From Haloechinothrix halophila YIM 93223 (lineage in GTDB: Bacteria; Actinomycetota; Actinomycetes; Mycobacteriales; Pseudonocardiaceae), in the NCBI RefSeq assembly GCF_000504245.1, contig NZ_KI632509.1, positions 1,363,723 through 1,427,722 on the forward strand: a stretch of 64,000 nucleotides of DNA, read 5' to 3'. Both the position numbers and the translations under genes were made by a program. Shown piece after piece: positions 46,776-56,074 of the stretch. Numbering within the stretch: position 1 is the first letter of the stretch; each line of letters opens with the position of its first letter. The notes below the pieces were generated by a model that ran no database searches, was not told the origin of the DNA, and saw only the letters and a program-made list of their open reading frames with translations.

Positions 46776-47597
46776 TCACCGTCCTTCGAACTGCGGGGTG
46801 CGCTTCTCGGCGAAGGCGCGCGGGCCTTCCTTGGCGTCGGCGCTGGTGAACACCGACAGGCCGATCGGCGCCTCGATGGCGAACGCGTCCTCCTCTGCCA
46901 TGCCCTCGGTCTCGCGCATGGTGCGCAGCACCGCCTGTACCGCGAGCGGGCCGTTCGCCGCGATCTGGTCCGCGATCGCCAGCGCCTTGTCCAGTGCGGT
47001 GCCGTCCGGCTCGACGTGGCCGATCAGGCCGATCTCTTTCGCCTCGGCGGCGGTGATGTGGCGTCCGGTCAGCAGCAGGTCGGCGGCGACGGTGTACGGG
47101 ATCTGCCGTGGCAGTCGCACCGCGGAGCCGCCCATTGGGAACAGGCCCCACTTCACCTCGGAGATGCCGAACTTCGCGCTCTCGCCCGCCACGCGGATGT
47201 CGGTGGCTTGCAGGATCTCGGTGCCGCCCGCGATCGCCGGGCCTTCGACAGCCGCGATCAACGGCTTGCTCAGCCGACGCCCCTTGAGCAGTCCCGGGAT
47301 GCGCGCGGGATCCCAGCCGTTGCCGGACATCGCCTTGCCGGGGTCGTTGCGGCTCATGTTCTTCAGGTCCGCGCCCGCGCAGAAGGAGCCACCCGCGCCG
47401 GTAAGCACACAGCAACGGATCGACGGGTCGGAGTCGACCTGCTCCCACGCCCCCAGCATGATCTCGATCATCTCGGCGCTGATGGCGTTGCGGGCGTGTG
47501 GCCGGTTCATGGTCACGATCAGCGTGCCCCCACGCTGTTCAACCAGCGCGTGGGGTGCGGTGTCGTTGTCGTGATCGGCGGCTGCGGTCGACGTCAT
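46776..47597 (-). CDS. echA19: enoyl-CoA hydratase EchA19
   Basis: 273 aa crotonase (263 in M. tuberculosis). It hydrates steroid enoyl-CoA esters of the side chain. Both oxyanion-hole segments ([31 protein letters not shown]) and both catalytic Glu residues (GGTEIL and [10 protein letters not shown]) are intact, in contrast to the crotonase at 21711. The ATG at 47597 follows GGAAGAGG; an ATG ten codons upstream is possible. Divergent from fadD19, as Rv3516/Rv3515c. Confidence 0.83.
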   Translation of the reverse strand: MTSTAAADHDNDTAPHALVEQRGGTLIVTMNRPHARNAISAEMIEIMLGAWEQVDSDPSIRCCVLTGAGGSFCAGADLKNMSRNDPGKAMSGNGWDPARIPGLLKGRRLSKPLIAAVEGPAIAGGTEILQATDIRVAGESAKFGISEVKWGLFPMGGSAVRLPRQIPYTVAADLLLTGRHITAAEAKEIGLIGHVEPDGTALDKALAIADQIAANGPLAVQAVLRTMRETEGMAEEDAFAIEAPIGLSVFTSADAKEGPRAFAEKRTPQFEGR

Positions 47598-47642
47598 GGA
47601 AACCTCTTCCGTAGTTGGCGCGGACATGAATGCGCTCGGGAT

Positions 47643-47656
47643 TGGTACATGTTTCA
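47643..47656. promoter_or_regulatory. weak KstR-like site upstream of echA19
   Basis: TGGTACATGTTTCA has one mismatch in the AAC half of the consensus. It lies 45 bp upstream of the echA19 ATG and could be an auxiliary site. Confidence 0.35.
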
Positions 47657-47711
47657 CGCTCTGTGGTCGGCTCGATACCACTGGAGCCAGTTTTGACCAT
47701 TGCTCATAACG

Positions 47712-47725
47712 ATAACATGTTCTAA
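47712..47725. promoter_or_regulatory. KstR operator between echA19 and fadD19
   Basis: GATAACATGTTCTA differs from the consensus only at the first base and ends 9 bp before the fadD19 ATG. A TAATTT overlapping its end could be the -10 of a leaderless fadD19 transcript. Confidence 0.82.
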
Positions 47726-47734
47726 TTTAGAGCA

Positions 47735-49357
47735 ATGGCACTGAACATCGCTGATCTCATTGAGCACACGGTCGACGCCGTTGCTGAGCGCACCGCCGTG
47801 ATCTGCGGCGATCGGCAGGTGAGCTACGTCGAACTCGACCAGCGCGCCAACCGCCTGGCCCACCACCTCGCAGCAGCCGGGGTTGGCGAGGGCGACCACA
47901 TCGGGATCTACTCCCGCAACTCCATCGAGACGATCGAGGCGATGTTCGCGGCGTACAAGCTCCGCGCCGTCGCGATCAACGTGAACTACCGGTACGTGGC
48001 CGAGGAGCTGCGATACCTGTTCGACAACGCCGACCTCGTCGCGCTGGTGCACGAGCGCCAGTATGCGTCGACCGTCGCCGAGGTGCTGCCATCGGCACCC
48101 AAGCTGCGCCACGTGGTGGTCGTCGACGATGACTCTGGTGCCGACTACGAGTCCTACGGTGGCGTCGAGTACGAGGCGGCGCTGGCGGCACAGTCGCCGG
48201 AACGCGACTTCGGCGAGCGCAGTGCCGACGACCTCTACATCCTCTACACCGGCGGCACCACCGGCTATCCGAAGGGTGTGATGTGGCGGCACGAGGACGT
48301 CTGGCGCGTGCTCGGCGGCGGCATCGACTTCATGACTGGTGAATACGTGCCGGACGAGTGGACCATGGCCGAGCAGGCCAAGGAGAGCCCCGGCCTGGTC
48401 AGGATGACCATTTCGCCGCTCATCCACGGCGCGGCACAGTGGGCCGTGTTCGGTGCGCTGTTCGCGGGTGGCACCGCCGTCCTCGTATCGCAGTTCGACC
48501 CGCACGAGGTGTGGCGGGCGATCGAAAAGCACCGGGTGCAGGTGCTCACCTTCGTCGGCGACGCGATGGCCAGGCCGATGCTGAAGGCGTACCAGGAGGG
48601 TGACTACGACGCCTCCTCGGCCGTCGCGTTCTCGAGCCACGCCGCGCTGTTCTCACAGTCGGTCAAGCAGGCCTACCTCGAGACCTTCCCCAACGCCGTG
48701 CTCACCGACGCCATCGGCTCCTCGGAGAGCGGCTTCACCGGGATCAGCATGATCACCAAGGATGCCGACCACTCGCAGGGCCCGAGAGTGAACTTCACCA
48801 AGCAGGCGGTGCTGATCGACGAGGCGGGCAAGCTCATCGAGCCGACCCCCGGCGCGGTCGGGCTGATCGCGCGTGGCGGGCACGTTCCGCTTGGCTACTA
48901 CAAGGACCCAGAGAAATCCAAGTCGATCTTCGCCGAGATCGACGGCAAGCGCTACGTCATCCCCGGCGACTACGGCCGCTACGAGGACGACGGGTCGGTG
49001 ACCCTGCTCGGCAGGGGCTCGCAGTGCGTCAACACCGGCGGCGAGAAGGTGTTCCCCGAGGAGGTCGAGGGCGCGCTGAAGTCGCACCCCGACGTCTACG
49101 ACGCGCTGGTCGTTGGCGTGCCGGACGAGCGCTACGGGGAGCGGGTCGCGGCGCTGGTGCAGCCGCAACCCGGTGTCTCGCTCGACACCGCCGCGCTTGA
49201 TGCGCACGTGCGCACCAAGGTCGCTGGGTACAAGGTGCCACGCAGCTACTGGATCGTGCCCGAGATCCGCCGCCAGCCAAGTGGCAAGCCCGACTACCCG
49301 TGGGCGAAGTCCTACGCCGAGGAGCACGCCGACAGCGCGCTCGCCGTCACCCGCTAA
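47735..49357 (+). CDS. fadD19: steroid-CoA ligase FadD19
   Basis: 540 aa ANL-family ligase (548 in M. tuberculosis). YTGGTTGYPKG at residues 171-181 is the ATP loop; the segment PGDYGRYEDDGSVTLLGRGSQCVNTGGEKV is followed by the C-terminal SGKPDYPWAK lysine region. It activates the C26 carboxylate made by CYP125 and is reported as essential for C24-branched sterol side chains. No Shine-Dalgarno precedes ATG 47735. It heads a five-gene run to 54243. Confidence 0.88.
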   Translation: MALNIADLIEHTVDAVAERTAVICGDRQVSYVELDQRANRLAHHLAAAGVGEGDHIGIYSRNSIETIEAMFAAYKLRAVAINVNYRYVAEELRYLFDNADLVALVHERQYASTVAEVLPSAPKLRHVVVVDDDSGADYESYGGVEYEAALAAQSPERDFGERSADDLYILYTGGTTGYPKGVMWRHEDVWRVLGGGIDFMTGEYVPDEWTMAEQAKESPGLVRMTISPLIHGAAQWAVFGALFAGGTAVLVSQFDPHEVWRAIEKHRVQVLTFVGDAMARPMLKAYQEGDYDASSAVAFSSHAALFSQSVKQAYLETFPNAVLTDAIGSSESGFTGISMITKDADHSQGPRVNFTKQAVLIDEAGKLIEPTPGAVGLIARGGHVPLGYYKDPEKSKSIFAEIDGKRYVIPGDYGRYEDDGSVTLLGRGSQCVNTGGEKVFPEEVEGALKSHPDVYDALVVGVPDERYGERVAALVQPQPGVSLDTAALDAHVRTKVAGYKVPRSYWIVPEIRRQPSGKPDYPWAKSYAEEHADSALAVTR

Positions 49358-49367
49358 AGGAGCCCCA

Positions 49368-50471
49368 TTGCGCACAGAGCTGTGTGACACGCTCGGGATC
49401 GAGTACCCGATCGTCGCGTTCACCCCGTCCGAGCACGTCGCGGCCGCCGTATCGCGCGCCGGTGGGCTCGGCGTGCTCGGCTGCGTCCGGTTCAACGACG
49501 CCGCCGACCTGGACGCCACGCTGGACTGGATGGATGCCAACACCGGCGGCAAGCCGTACGGCGTCGACATCGTCATGCCGTCGAAGGTGCCCGACGAGGG
49601 CAGCGTCGGTGACCTCTCGAAGCACATCCCCGAGGAGCACCGGGCGTTCGTCGAGCGGACGCTGCGGGAACTCGGCGTGCCCGAGAAGGCCGAGAGCAAC
49701 GATGGCGCCGGGGTGCTCGGCTGGCTGCACTCGGTGGCGCGGTCCCATGTGGACGTCGCGCTGAAGCACCCGATCTCCCTGATCGCCAACGCGCTCGGGT
49801 CACCGCCCAACGACGTCATCGAGCAGGCCAACGGCCACGGCGTCAAGGTCGCCGCGCTGGCTGGCAAGGCGGAGCATGCCGTCAGTCACGTGGACAACGG
49901 CGTCGACATCGTCATCGCGCAGGGCTACGAGGCAGGCGGGCATACCGGCGAGATCGCGTCCATGGTGCTGCTGCCCGAGGTGGTCGACGCGGTCGGTGAC
50001 CGCGCGCCGGTGCTCGCCGCCGGTGGCATCGGGTCCGGCAGGCAGGTCGCCGCGGCGCTGGCGCTTGGCGCGACCGGCGCGTGGATGGGCTCGTATTGGC
50101 TGACCACCAGCGAGTACCTGGAGACCATGCGCGAGTCGGGCACGGTGCAGGACGCCCTCGTCGCCGCCAGCTCGTCGGACACCGTGCGTACCCGGATCTT
50201 CTCCGGCAAACCGGCGCGGCTGCTCAAGACCCGCTGGACCGAGTCGTGGGCGCAGCCGGACGCGCCGGACCCGTTGCCGATGCCGTTGCAGAACCTGCTG
50301 GTCGCCGAGGCGCACCAGCGCATCGCCGCCGCTAAGGATCCGAGCGTCGTCGCGATGCCGGTCGGCCAGATCGTCGGCAGGATGAACGCCGTCCGCCCGG
50401 TGGCCGAGCTGATGAGTGAACTGGTCGCCGAGTACGAGCGGGCGCTGGACCGGTTGGACAAGACCCGCTGA
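49368..50471 (+). CDS. nitronate-monooxygenase-like flavoprotein
   Basis: 367 aa TIM-barrel FMN protein: GVLGCVRFNDAADLDATLDWM, GYEAGGHTGEIASM and LAAGGIGSGRQVAAALALGATGAWMG. It is related to IpdC but lacks its flanking blocks. Start TTG 49368, five bases after AAAGGAG; no ATG or GTG suits the conserved N-terminus LGIEYPIVAF. Directly downstream of fadD19 (10 bp), so co-transcribed. It may reduce or oxidise a steroid enoyl-CoA; the substrate is unknown. Confidence 0.75.
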   Translation: MRTELCDTLGIEYPIVAFTPSEHVAAAVSRAGGLGVLGCVRFNDAADLDATLDWMDANTGGKPYGVDIVMPSKVPDEGSVGDLSKHIPEEHRAFVERTLRELGVPEKAESNDGAGVLGWLHSVARSHVDVALKHPISLIANALGSPPNDVIEQANGHGVKVAALAGKAEHAVSHVDNGVDIVIAQGYEAGGHTGEIASMVLLPEVVDAVGDRAPVLAAGGIGSGRQVAAALALGATGAWMGSYWLTTSEYLETMRESGTVQDALVAASSSDTVRTRIFSGKPARLLKTRWTESWAQPDAPDPLPMPLQNLLVAEAHQRIAAAKDPSVVAMPVGQIVGRMNAVRPVAELMSELVAEYERALDRLDKTR

Positions 50472-50475
50472 CTGA

Positions 50476-50521
50476 GTCGTGAGTGCTCATGGGAGTTCTA
50501 ACTCTGATCAGCACTCACGAC
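50476..50521. repeat. hairpin repeat (copy 2)
   Basis: GTCGTGAGTGCT at 50476-50487 pairs perfectly with AGCACTCACGAC at 50510-50521. The loop contains GTTCTAAC as in the copy at 5803-5846. It is untranslated here, between the flavoprotein stop and the next ribosome binding site. Confidence 0.8.
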
Positions 50522-50537
50522 AGGAAGGAGCGTGCTG

Positions 50538-51632
50538 GTGCTGTCACCTCTTGACGACTACCCGATACATCAGGTCGCCCAGCCGGTGCGTCAGGTAGCG
50601 ACGACCGATCGCAACTTCTACGACCGCTACTACTTCAACTGTCACGCCAGCTCGCCCGAGCTGTTCTGTGTCATCGGGATGGGGCAGTACCCCAACCTCG
50701 GGGTGTCGGACGCGTTCGCGACGGTGCGCACGGGTGACGAGCAGATCGCCGTGCGCGCTTCCCGGGAGCTCGGTTCCGACCGGATGGACACCACCGTCGG
50801 CCCGTTCCGGATCGAGGTGCTCGAAGGACTGCGCAAGCTGCGGGTGGTGCTGGAGCCGACCGAGCACGACCTGGCATTCGACCTCACCTTCACCGGGGCC
50901 GTTCCCGCCGTACTGGAACCGAGGCATGTGCTGCGCCAGCCGCAGGGCCGCGCGATCATCGACTCCAGTCGCATGGCGCAGACCGGCGACTGGTCAGGCA
51001 CGCTCACCGTCGCGGGCACCGACTACGACGTCACCCCTGATGTCTGGCAGGGAACGCGCGACCGGTCCTGGGGTATTCGCCCCGTCGGTGAGCCGGAGCC
51101 AGCCGGTTACGCCGCGGCGCAGCCACCCTCGTCGTTCTACTGGTTGTACGCGCCCTTCCGGTTCGACGACTTCAGCATCATCACCATCCTGCAGGAGGAC
51201 GGTCGCGGCCGTCGCTCGCTCGAGGAAGCCGTGCGGGTGTGGCCGGAAGGCAGCGGCAAGGAGCCGGAACCGCTCGGGCGCCCCGAGGTCGCGCTGACCT
51301 TCACCCCTGGCACGCGTGAGGTCGCCACGGCCGTACTCGACTTCGCCGACGGCCCGAAGCTCGAGGTCGAGACCGTGCTGCCGGTCGCGCTCGGCGCGGG
51401 CGCCGGATACGGCACCGATGACTGGCGGCACGGCATGTATCTCGGCGAACTGGAGGTGCAGGGCCGCAGGCACGACGTCAGCGACGCCGCGAAGCGGGCT
51501 GCGTACTTCAGCGTCATCGACAACCTGGCGCGTGCGCGCTGCGAAGGACGGCTCGGCTGGGGGCTGTTCGAGTTCGCCTGTTTCGGTCCGCACGAACCGT
51601 CCGGCTTCACCGGATGGGACGACGTCGCCTGA
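50538..51632 (+). CDS. conserved protein of unknown function, possibly CrtC/AttH-like
   Basis: 364 aa, soluble. Strongly beta-rich, with a GTRDRSWGIRPVG motif in the middle and repeated Trp/Tyr positions, which recalls the lipocalin-like CrtC/AttH hydratase and DUF7064/7065 proteins; the match is by eye only. GTG 50538 is preferred to GTG 50532 because AGGAAGGAG (50522-50530) is 7 nt before it. Located between the flavoprotein and an aldehyde dehydrogenase in the fadD19 run; a lipid- or steroid-binding role is a guess. Confidence 0.55.
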   Translation: MLSPLDDYPIHQVAQPVRQVATTDRNFYDRYYFNCHASSPELFCVIGMGQYPNLGVSDAFATVRTGDEQIAVRASRELGSDRMDTTVGPFRIEVLEGLRKLRVVLEPTEHDLAFDLTFTGAVPAVLEPRHVLRQPQGRAIIDSSRMAQTGDWSGTLTVAGTDYDVTPDVWQGTRDRSWGIRPVGEPEPAGYAAAQPPSSFYWLYAPFRFDDFSIITILQEDGRGRRSLEEAVRVWPEGSGKEPEPLGRPEVALTFTPGTREVATAVLDFADGPKLEVETVLPVALGAGAGYGTDDWRHGMYLGELEVQGRRHDVSDAAKRAAYFSVIDNLARARCEGRLGWGLFEFACFGPHEPSGFTGWDDVA

Positions 51633-51687
51633 GTGAGTCCCCTGAACCAAATCGGCTGAGCAAGCCGCCGGAGTGAGGAGCACGAGC

Positions 51688-53133
51688 ATGCGAGAGTACA
51701 AGGAGCTCTACATCGGGGGCAGCTGGGTCGCCCCGGAAACCGAGCGGCAGATCGAGGTGATCTCGCCGCACTCCGAGCAACTGGTCGGCCGCACGCCGGA
51801 AGCGACGACCGCGGACGTCGACCGTGCGGTCGAGGCGGCACGGCGCGCGTTCGACCACGGTGACTGGCCGAACACCGCACCCGAGGATCGCCTCGCCGCG
51901 TTGCGTCGGTTCGCCGACGCCTACAACGCGCGGCAGGCCGAGCTGGCGGAGCTGTTCAGCACCGAGATGGGCTCACCGCTGTGGTTCTCCCAGGTCGGGC
52001 AGGTGGGCGCGACATCGATGGCGCTGGGCGAGTTCCTCAACATCGGCGAGCAGATCGCGTGGGAGGAGCGCAGGACCGGCTCGTTCGGTGGCGAGGTCGT
52101 CGTGCGCCGCGAACCGGTCGGCGTCGTCGGCGTCATCACGCCGTGGAACGTGCCGCATTTCGTGACCATGGCCAAGCTCGTTCCCGCGCTGCTCGCCGGG
52201 TGCACCGTGGTGCTCAAGCCGCCACCAGAGGCACCGCTGTCGGCGCTCGTGCTCGCCGAGATCGTGGCCGAGGCCGGGCTGCCGGAAGGCGTCGTGAGCG
52301 TGGTGCCCGCCGGTCGTGAGGTCGGCGAGCATCTGGTCACTCACCCGGATGTGGACAAGATCGCGTTCACTGGATCAACCGCGGCTGGGCGGCGGATCGC
52401 CGCGCTGTGCGGTCAGGACCTGCGGCGGGTGACGCTGGAACTCGGCGGCAAGTCCGCCGCGGTGATTCTCGACGACGCCGACCTCGGCCAGACCGTGCAG
52501 CAACTGCAGATGGCCTCGCTGCTCAACAGCGGGCAGGCCTGTATCGCCCAGACCCGCATTCTCGCGTCGCGGAAGCGTTACGACGAGGTGGTCGACGCGC
52601 TGGCGGCCATGGTGGGCGGGCTGACCGTCGGTGACCCGATGAACGTCGAGAATTACATCGGCCCGATGGTCGCCAAGCGGCAGCAGGAGCGGATCCGTGA
52701 CTACATCGGGATCGGCACGGCGGAAGGTGCGCGGCTGGTCATCGGCGGCAGCGAGATGCCTGCCGGGCTGGACACCGGCTGGTACATCCAGCCGACGGTG
52801 TTCGCCGATGTGGACAACGGCATGCGCATCGCGCGGGAGGAGATCTTCGGTCCGGTACTCACCGTGATCCCGTATGACGACGAGGCGGACGCGGTACGCA
52901 TCGCGAACGATTCCGAGTACGGTCTCGCCGGTTCGGTGTGGACGTCCGATGTGGAGCACGGGCTCGATGTCGCGAGGCAGGTGCGCACCGGGACATTGGG
53001 TATCAACCAGTACCTGATGGACTTCGCCGCTCCGTTCGGCGGGTTCAAGGCAAGTGGTATCGGGCGTGAGTTCGGGCCGGAGGGCATCGAACCCTACGTC
53101 GAGTACAAGTCGGTCGCACTACCGATCGGCTGA
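51688..53133 (+). CDS. NAD(P)-dependent aldehyde dehydrogenase
   Basis: 481 aa, full ALDH: TPWNVP with N154, ELGGKS with E251 as general base, SGQACIAQTR with nucleophile C285, and EEIFGPVLTVIPYDDE. Start ATG 51688 after GTGAGGAG. In this context it may oxidise a side-chain aldehyde (for example a C26 or C22 aldehyde) to the acid. The substrate is inferred only from co-localisation with fadD19. Confidence 0.82.
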   Translation: MREYKELYIGGSWVAPETERQIEVISPHSEQLVGRTPEATTADVDRAVEAARRAFDHGDWPNTAPEDRLAALRRFADAYNARQAELAELFSTEMGSPLWFSQVGQVGATSMALGEFLNIGEQIAWEERRTGSFGGEVVVRREPVGVVGVITPWNVPHFVTMAKLVPALLAGCTVVLKPPPEAPLSALVLAEIVAEAGLPEGVVSVVPAGREVGEHLVTHPDVDKIAFTGSTAAGRRIAALCGQDLRRVTLELGGKSAAVILDDADLGQTVQQLQMASLLNSGQACIAQTRILASRKRYDEVVDALAAMVGGLTVGDPMNVENYIGPMVAKRQQERIRDYIGIGTAEGARLVIGGSEMPAGLDTGWYIQPTVFADVDNGMRIAREEIFGPVLTVIPYDDEADAVRIANDSEYGLAGSVWTSDVEHGLDVARQVRTGTLGINQYLMDFAAPFGGFKASGIGREFGPEGIEPYVEYKSVALPIG

Positions 53134-53136
53134 GCC

Positions 53137-54243
53137 ATGACCGGTCCGTTACGCATCGCGACCAGGGGCTACGACGAACTGCGGCAGGGCCTGCAGGATT
53201 GGCTGCGTGCCCTGCTGCCAGCCGACGCCGAGCCCATCGTCGGGCCGGTTGCCGCGCCTGGCGGCAACGGCATGTCAAGCGACACCGTGATGTTCGAGCT
53301 CACGACAGCGACACACGGCGCACGGCGATGCGTGGCGCGGATCGCACCGCAGCCGGATGCCGTGCCGGTGTTTCCGCACTACGACCTCGCACGGCAGTTT
53401 CAGATCATGTGCCTGGTCGCCGAACGCTCCGATGTGCCGGTGCCTGAGCCGCTGTGGTGTGACACCGACGGTGTGGCAGCCGGTTCACCGCTGTTCGTGA
53501 TGGCGCACATCGATGGCGACATTCCGCCAGATGTCATGCCGTACAACTTCGGCGGCTGGCTCGCCGAAGCGGACCAGGCAGACAGGGCGCGGTTGCAGCA
53601 CAGCACCATCGTGGCGATCGCTGGCATCCACGACATCGAGCTGACCGACGACGACGTCGCGTTGCTCGATGCCGATCGCGATGAACTGACGCCGCTGCGG
53701 CGGCATGTCGCCGAACAGCGGGATTACTACCGCTGGGTATCGCGGGAACGGCGGCACCCGCTGATTGAACGCGGTTTCGACTGGCTCACGGAGCATTGGC
53801 CCGCCGAAGAAGGTCCCGCCGTTCTCAGCTGGGGCGATGCCAGGATCGGCAATATCATCTACCGCGACTTCCAGCCGGTTGGCGTGCTCGATTGGGAGAT
53901 GGCCGCGCTCGGGCCGCGCGAACTCGACATCGGGTGGCTGATCTACCACCACCGGTTCTTCGAGGACCTCGCGGCCATGGCGGGTCTCGACGGGCTGCCT
54001 GGCTTCCTGCGTCCGGAGGCCGTCACGGCCGCGTACCAGGCCGTGACCGGATACCAGGTACGTGACCTGCGCTTTTACGTCACCTATGCGGCGCTCCGGA
54101 ACGCGATCGTCATGGCGCGGATGGCGCAGCGGCAGGTGCGCCTCGGGGAGCGGGAACAGCCGGCGGATCCTGATGACGTGCTCTACGACCGGAGCTCGAT
54201 CGAGGCACTGCTCGATGGGACGTACTGGGATGCCCTCGGCTGA
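53137..54243 (+). CDS. aminoglycoside-phosphotransferase-like (APH/ACAD10-type) kinase-fold protein
   Basis: 368 aa. The APH catalytic loop reads LSWGDARIGNIIY (usual HGD replaced by WGD) and the metal-binding segment GVLDWEMAALG follows. Similar proteins are common beside acyl-CoA dehydrogenases in actinobacteria and are related to the kinase domain of ACAD10/11, which phosphorylates 4-hydroxyacyl-CoA. Phosphorylation of a hydroxylated steroid or acyl-CoA is therefore possible. Start ATG 53137, 3 bp after the ALDH stop. Confidence 0.72.
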   Translation: MTGPLRIATRGYDELRQGLQDWLRALLPADAEPIVGPVAAPGGNGMSSDTVMFELTTATHGARRCVARIAPQPDAVPVFPHYDLARQFQIMCLVAERSDVPVPEPLWCDTDGVAAGSPLFVMAHIDGDIPPDVMPYNFGGWLAEADQADRARLQHSTIVAIAGIHDIELTDDDVALLDADRDELTPLRRHVAEQRDYYRWVSRERRHPLIERGFDWLTEHWPAEEGPAVLSWGDARIGNIIYRDFQPVGVLDWEMAALGPRELDIGWLIYHHRFFEDLAAMAGLDGLPGFLRPEAVTAAYQAVTGYQVRDLRFYVTYAALRNAIVMARMAQRQVRLGEREQPADPDDVLYDRSSIEALLDGTYWDALG

Positions 54244-54253
54244 GCCAAAAAAG

Positions 54254-54267
54254 TAGAACCTGTTTTC
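54254..54267. promoter_or_regulatory. KstR box upstream of the secreted-protein/ABC-transporter operon
   Basis: TAGAACCTGTTTTC matches every fixed position except the last. It lies 50 bp upstream of the GTG at 54318 and shares the A-rich 5' flank (AAAAAAG) seen at the 510 box. No other gene is served by it. Confidence 0.75.
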
Positions 54268-54317
54268 GTTCTGCGTCGTTGTACTGGGTGACACGCTGCC
54301 GACGAGGAGGTGTCGCG

Positions 54318-55646
54318 GTGGTTCGGGCGACAACGAGACGCAGGGGAACACGTTATCGGTATGCGCGTGGTCGGCTGGTTCGCAGGCTAGCGACCGCCGC
54401 CGCGTCGGCCGGCCTGCTGCTGACCGTCCTGCCGCCCGGCGCGGCCGCATCGCCGGACCCCGGCGGCGGTTGCCCGGTTGTCGGCACGGCGGTCGGTATC
54501 CAGGTCACGGTGAGCGCGAGCGACAACCTGCTGCTGTCCGCGCCGACCGGCGCTGGGGTCCCGGTCGCGCAGGCCTGTGTGGACTACGCGGTGCGGGACT
54601 CGCGGGCGTTCGCCAGCAGCCCGTATCCGGGTGAGACGGTCCTCGCCGGACCGGGGCTGCTCGGTCAACGGCTCGGCCAGGACGTGCCCGGCTATCCGGC
54701 GTACGCCGCATCGCGACACCCGGCGCGCGGATCCGGCGAGGCCAATGGTCCCGGGTACGACCTCCGGGCCAGCAGTGACGAAACGTCGAGCACCGCACGG
54801 GCACACTCCGGCGGCGCGCCAGAGGGCGCTGATGGCTCTGGTGGCTCAGGGGGCTCCGGCGACACGCTGTCCGTCGCCGAGGCCACCGTCGACCCCGACG
54901 CGCGCTCGGCCGCGGCCACCGCGAGCAGCGACACCCAGCCGCTGACGATCAACGGCGTGCTCACACTCGGCCACGTTCACAGCACCGCCACCGCGAAACT
55001 CAGCGGCGACGGCACCATCCGGCGCGACTCGGACCTGCGAATCGGCAAGACCACGGTCGCGGGCACCGAGGTCGTCATCACACCCAAGGGCCTCAAGGCG
55101 GCGGATCAGGCCATTGGCCTGCCGGAGCAACGCCCGGCGGACGCGCTGGAACAAGCCGGAATCGACGTCGAGTACCTCGCGGCGGAGAAGACCGAGGATG
55201 GCGTGCTGTCCGCGGGCATCCAGATCATCGCCAAGCACAGCGACCCCGGCTCCGGGGCGACCTACACCGTCACCTACATCGTCGGGCGGGCTTTCGCGGG
55301 CGTCGCGCCGGTCAGGGACGACTCATTCTCCGGCGGCGGGCGGGACACCCTGCCGCCGCCGACGGTCGACCCCGTGCCACCGGCGCAGGGCGGGGCGCAG
55401 GCAGCCGATCCCCCTGCTGGGCCGAGCCCGGCGGACGTCTCCGCACCAGAACCCGAACAGACGCCGGAACCCGCTGCGGCGCCGGACGTCGAACCGCCAG
55501 CGACCCAAGCGGTGCGCCAGGCGGGCAACCCGATTCCGATGGGCATCGGCGCGCTGTACCTGGCGATCGTGCTCGGCGCGCTGGCCATGCTCGTCAGCGC
55601 GACGATGCTGCGGCTGTTGGGAGTGAAGACACGATGGACCTCATGA
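54318..55646 (+). CDS. exported, C-terminally membrane-anchored protein of unknown function
   Basis: 442 aa. Arg-rich n-region, hydrophobic core (LATAAASAGLLLTVLPPGAAA) and a probable Ala-x-Ala cleavage near residue 45. A low-complexity Ser/Gly-rich stretch lies in the middle, then a beta-rich domain (LTINGVLTLGHVHSTATAKLSG), a long Pro/Glu-rich linker, and one C-terminal membrane helix (MGIGALYLAIVLGALAMLVSA) with a short basic tail. GTG 54318 is chosen because GAGGAGG lies 7 nt upstream. The layout suggests a surface protein held at the outer face of the membrane, possibly a steroid-binding partner of the ABC importer. No known family recognised. Confidence 0.62.
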   Translation: MVRATTRRRGTRYRYARGRLVRRLATAAASAGLLLTVLPPGAAASPDPGGGCPVVGTAVGIQVTVSASDNLLLSAPTGAGVPVAQACVDYAVRDSRAFASSPYPGETVLAGPGLLGQRLGQDVPGYPAYAASRHPARGSGEANGPGYDLRASSDETSSTARAHSGGAPEGADGSGGSGGSGDTLSVAEATVDPDARSAAATASSDTQPLTINGVLTLGHVHSTATAKLSGDGTIRRDSDLRIGKTTVAGTEVVITPKGLKAADQAIGLPEQRPADALEQAGIDVEYLAAEKTEDGVLSAGIQIIAKHSDPGSGATYTVTYIVGRAFAGVAPVRDDSFSGGGRDTLPPPTVDPVPPAQGGAQAADPPAGPSPADVSAPEPEQTPEPAAAPDVEPPATQAVRQAGNPIPMGIGALYLAIVLGALAMLVSATMLRLLGVKTRWTS

Positions 55647-56074
55647 CCAGGGCTCGCAGCCAAGCCGATCGGCTGCTCGCCACCGTCACTCTGCTCGCCG
55701 GGCTACTGGTGCTGACTCTCGGCTGGTACGGCGTCAGCGGCACGCCCTATCCGGCCGAGCAGCTGCCGTACCTGATCAGCGGCGGCATCGGTGCCCTCTT
55801 CCTGCTCGGGCTGTCCGCGACGCTGTGGCTGTCAGCCGACCTACGCGACGAGTGGCGCAAGCTGGACAGGATCGAGCGGGCGATCCGCGAGACACCCTGG
55901 GAAGACGGCCAGCACGCTGTCGAGTCGTATCGGCCGGTCGATGTCTCGTCCGGCGCCGTACCGGACACGGTGTCCGACACGGACGCGGCGGATGCCGATG
56001 CGCCCACCGCGCGGCTCGACCGGCAGAACGGCGGCAGGGAGCCCAGCTCGGTGTCGGCGGGAGACCGGGTATGA
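55634..56074 (+). CDS. small membrane protein with two transmembrane helices
   Basis: 146 aa. Two hydrophobic segments (LLATVTLLAGLLVLTLGWYG and LISGGIGALFLLGLSATLWL) flank a short loop, followed by a charged, probably cytosolic tail of about 75 residues. ATG 55634 overlaps the preceding gene by 13 bp and the stop overlaps the next gene (ATGA), so translation is coupled. No family recognised. Confidence 0.6.
   Translation: MDLMTRARSQADRLLATVTLLAGLLVLTLGWYGVSGTPYPAEQLPYLISGGIGALFLLGLSATLWLSADLRDEWRKLDRIERAIRETPWEDGQHAVESYRPVDVSSGAVPDTVSDTDAADADAPTARLDRQNGGREPSSVSAGDRV

Noticed and set aside
54318-55646. Twin-arginine export signal in the anchored protein
   Set aside because: The n-region has several Arg residues but no RRxFLK-type motif, so a Sec signal is at least as likely.
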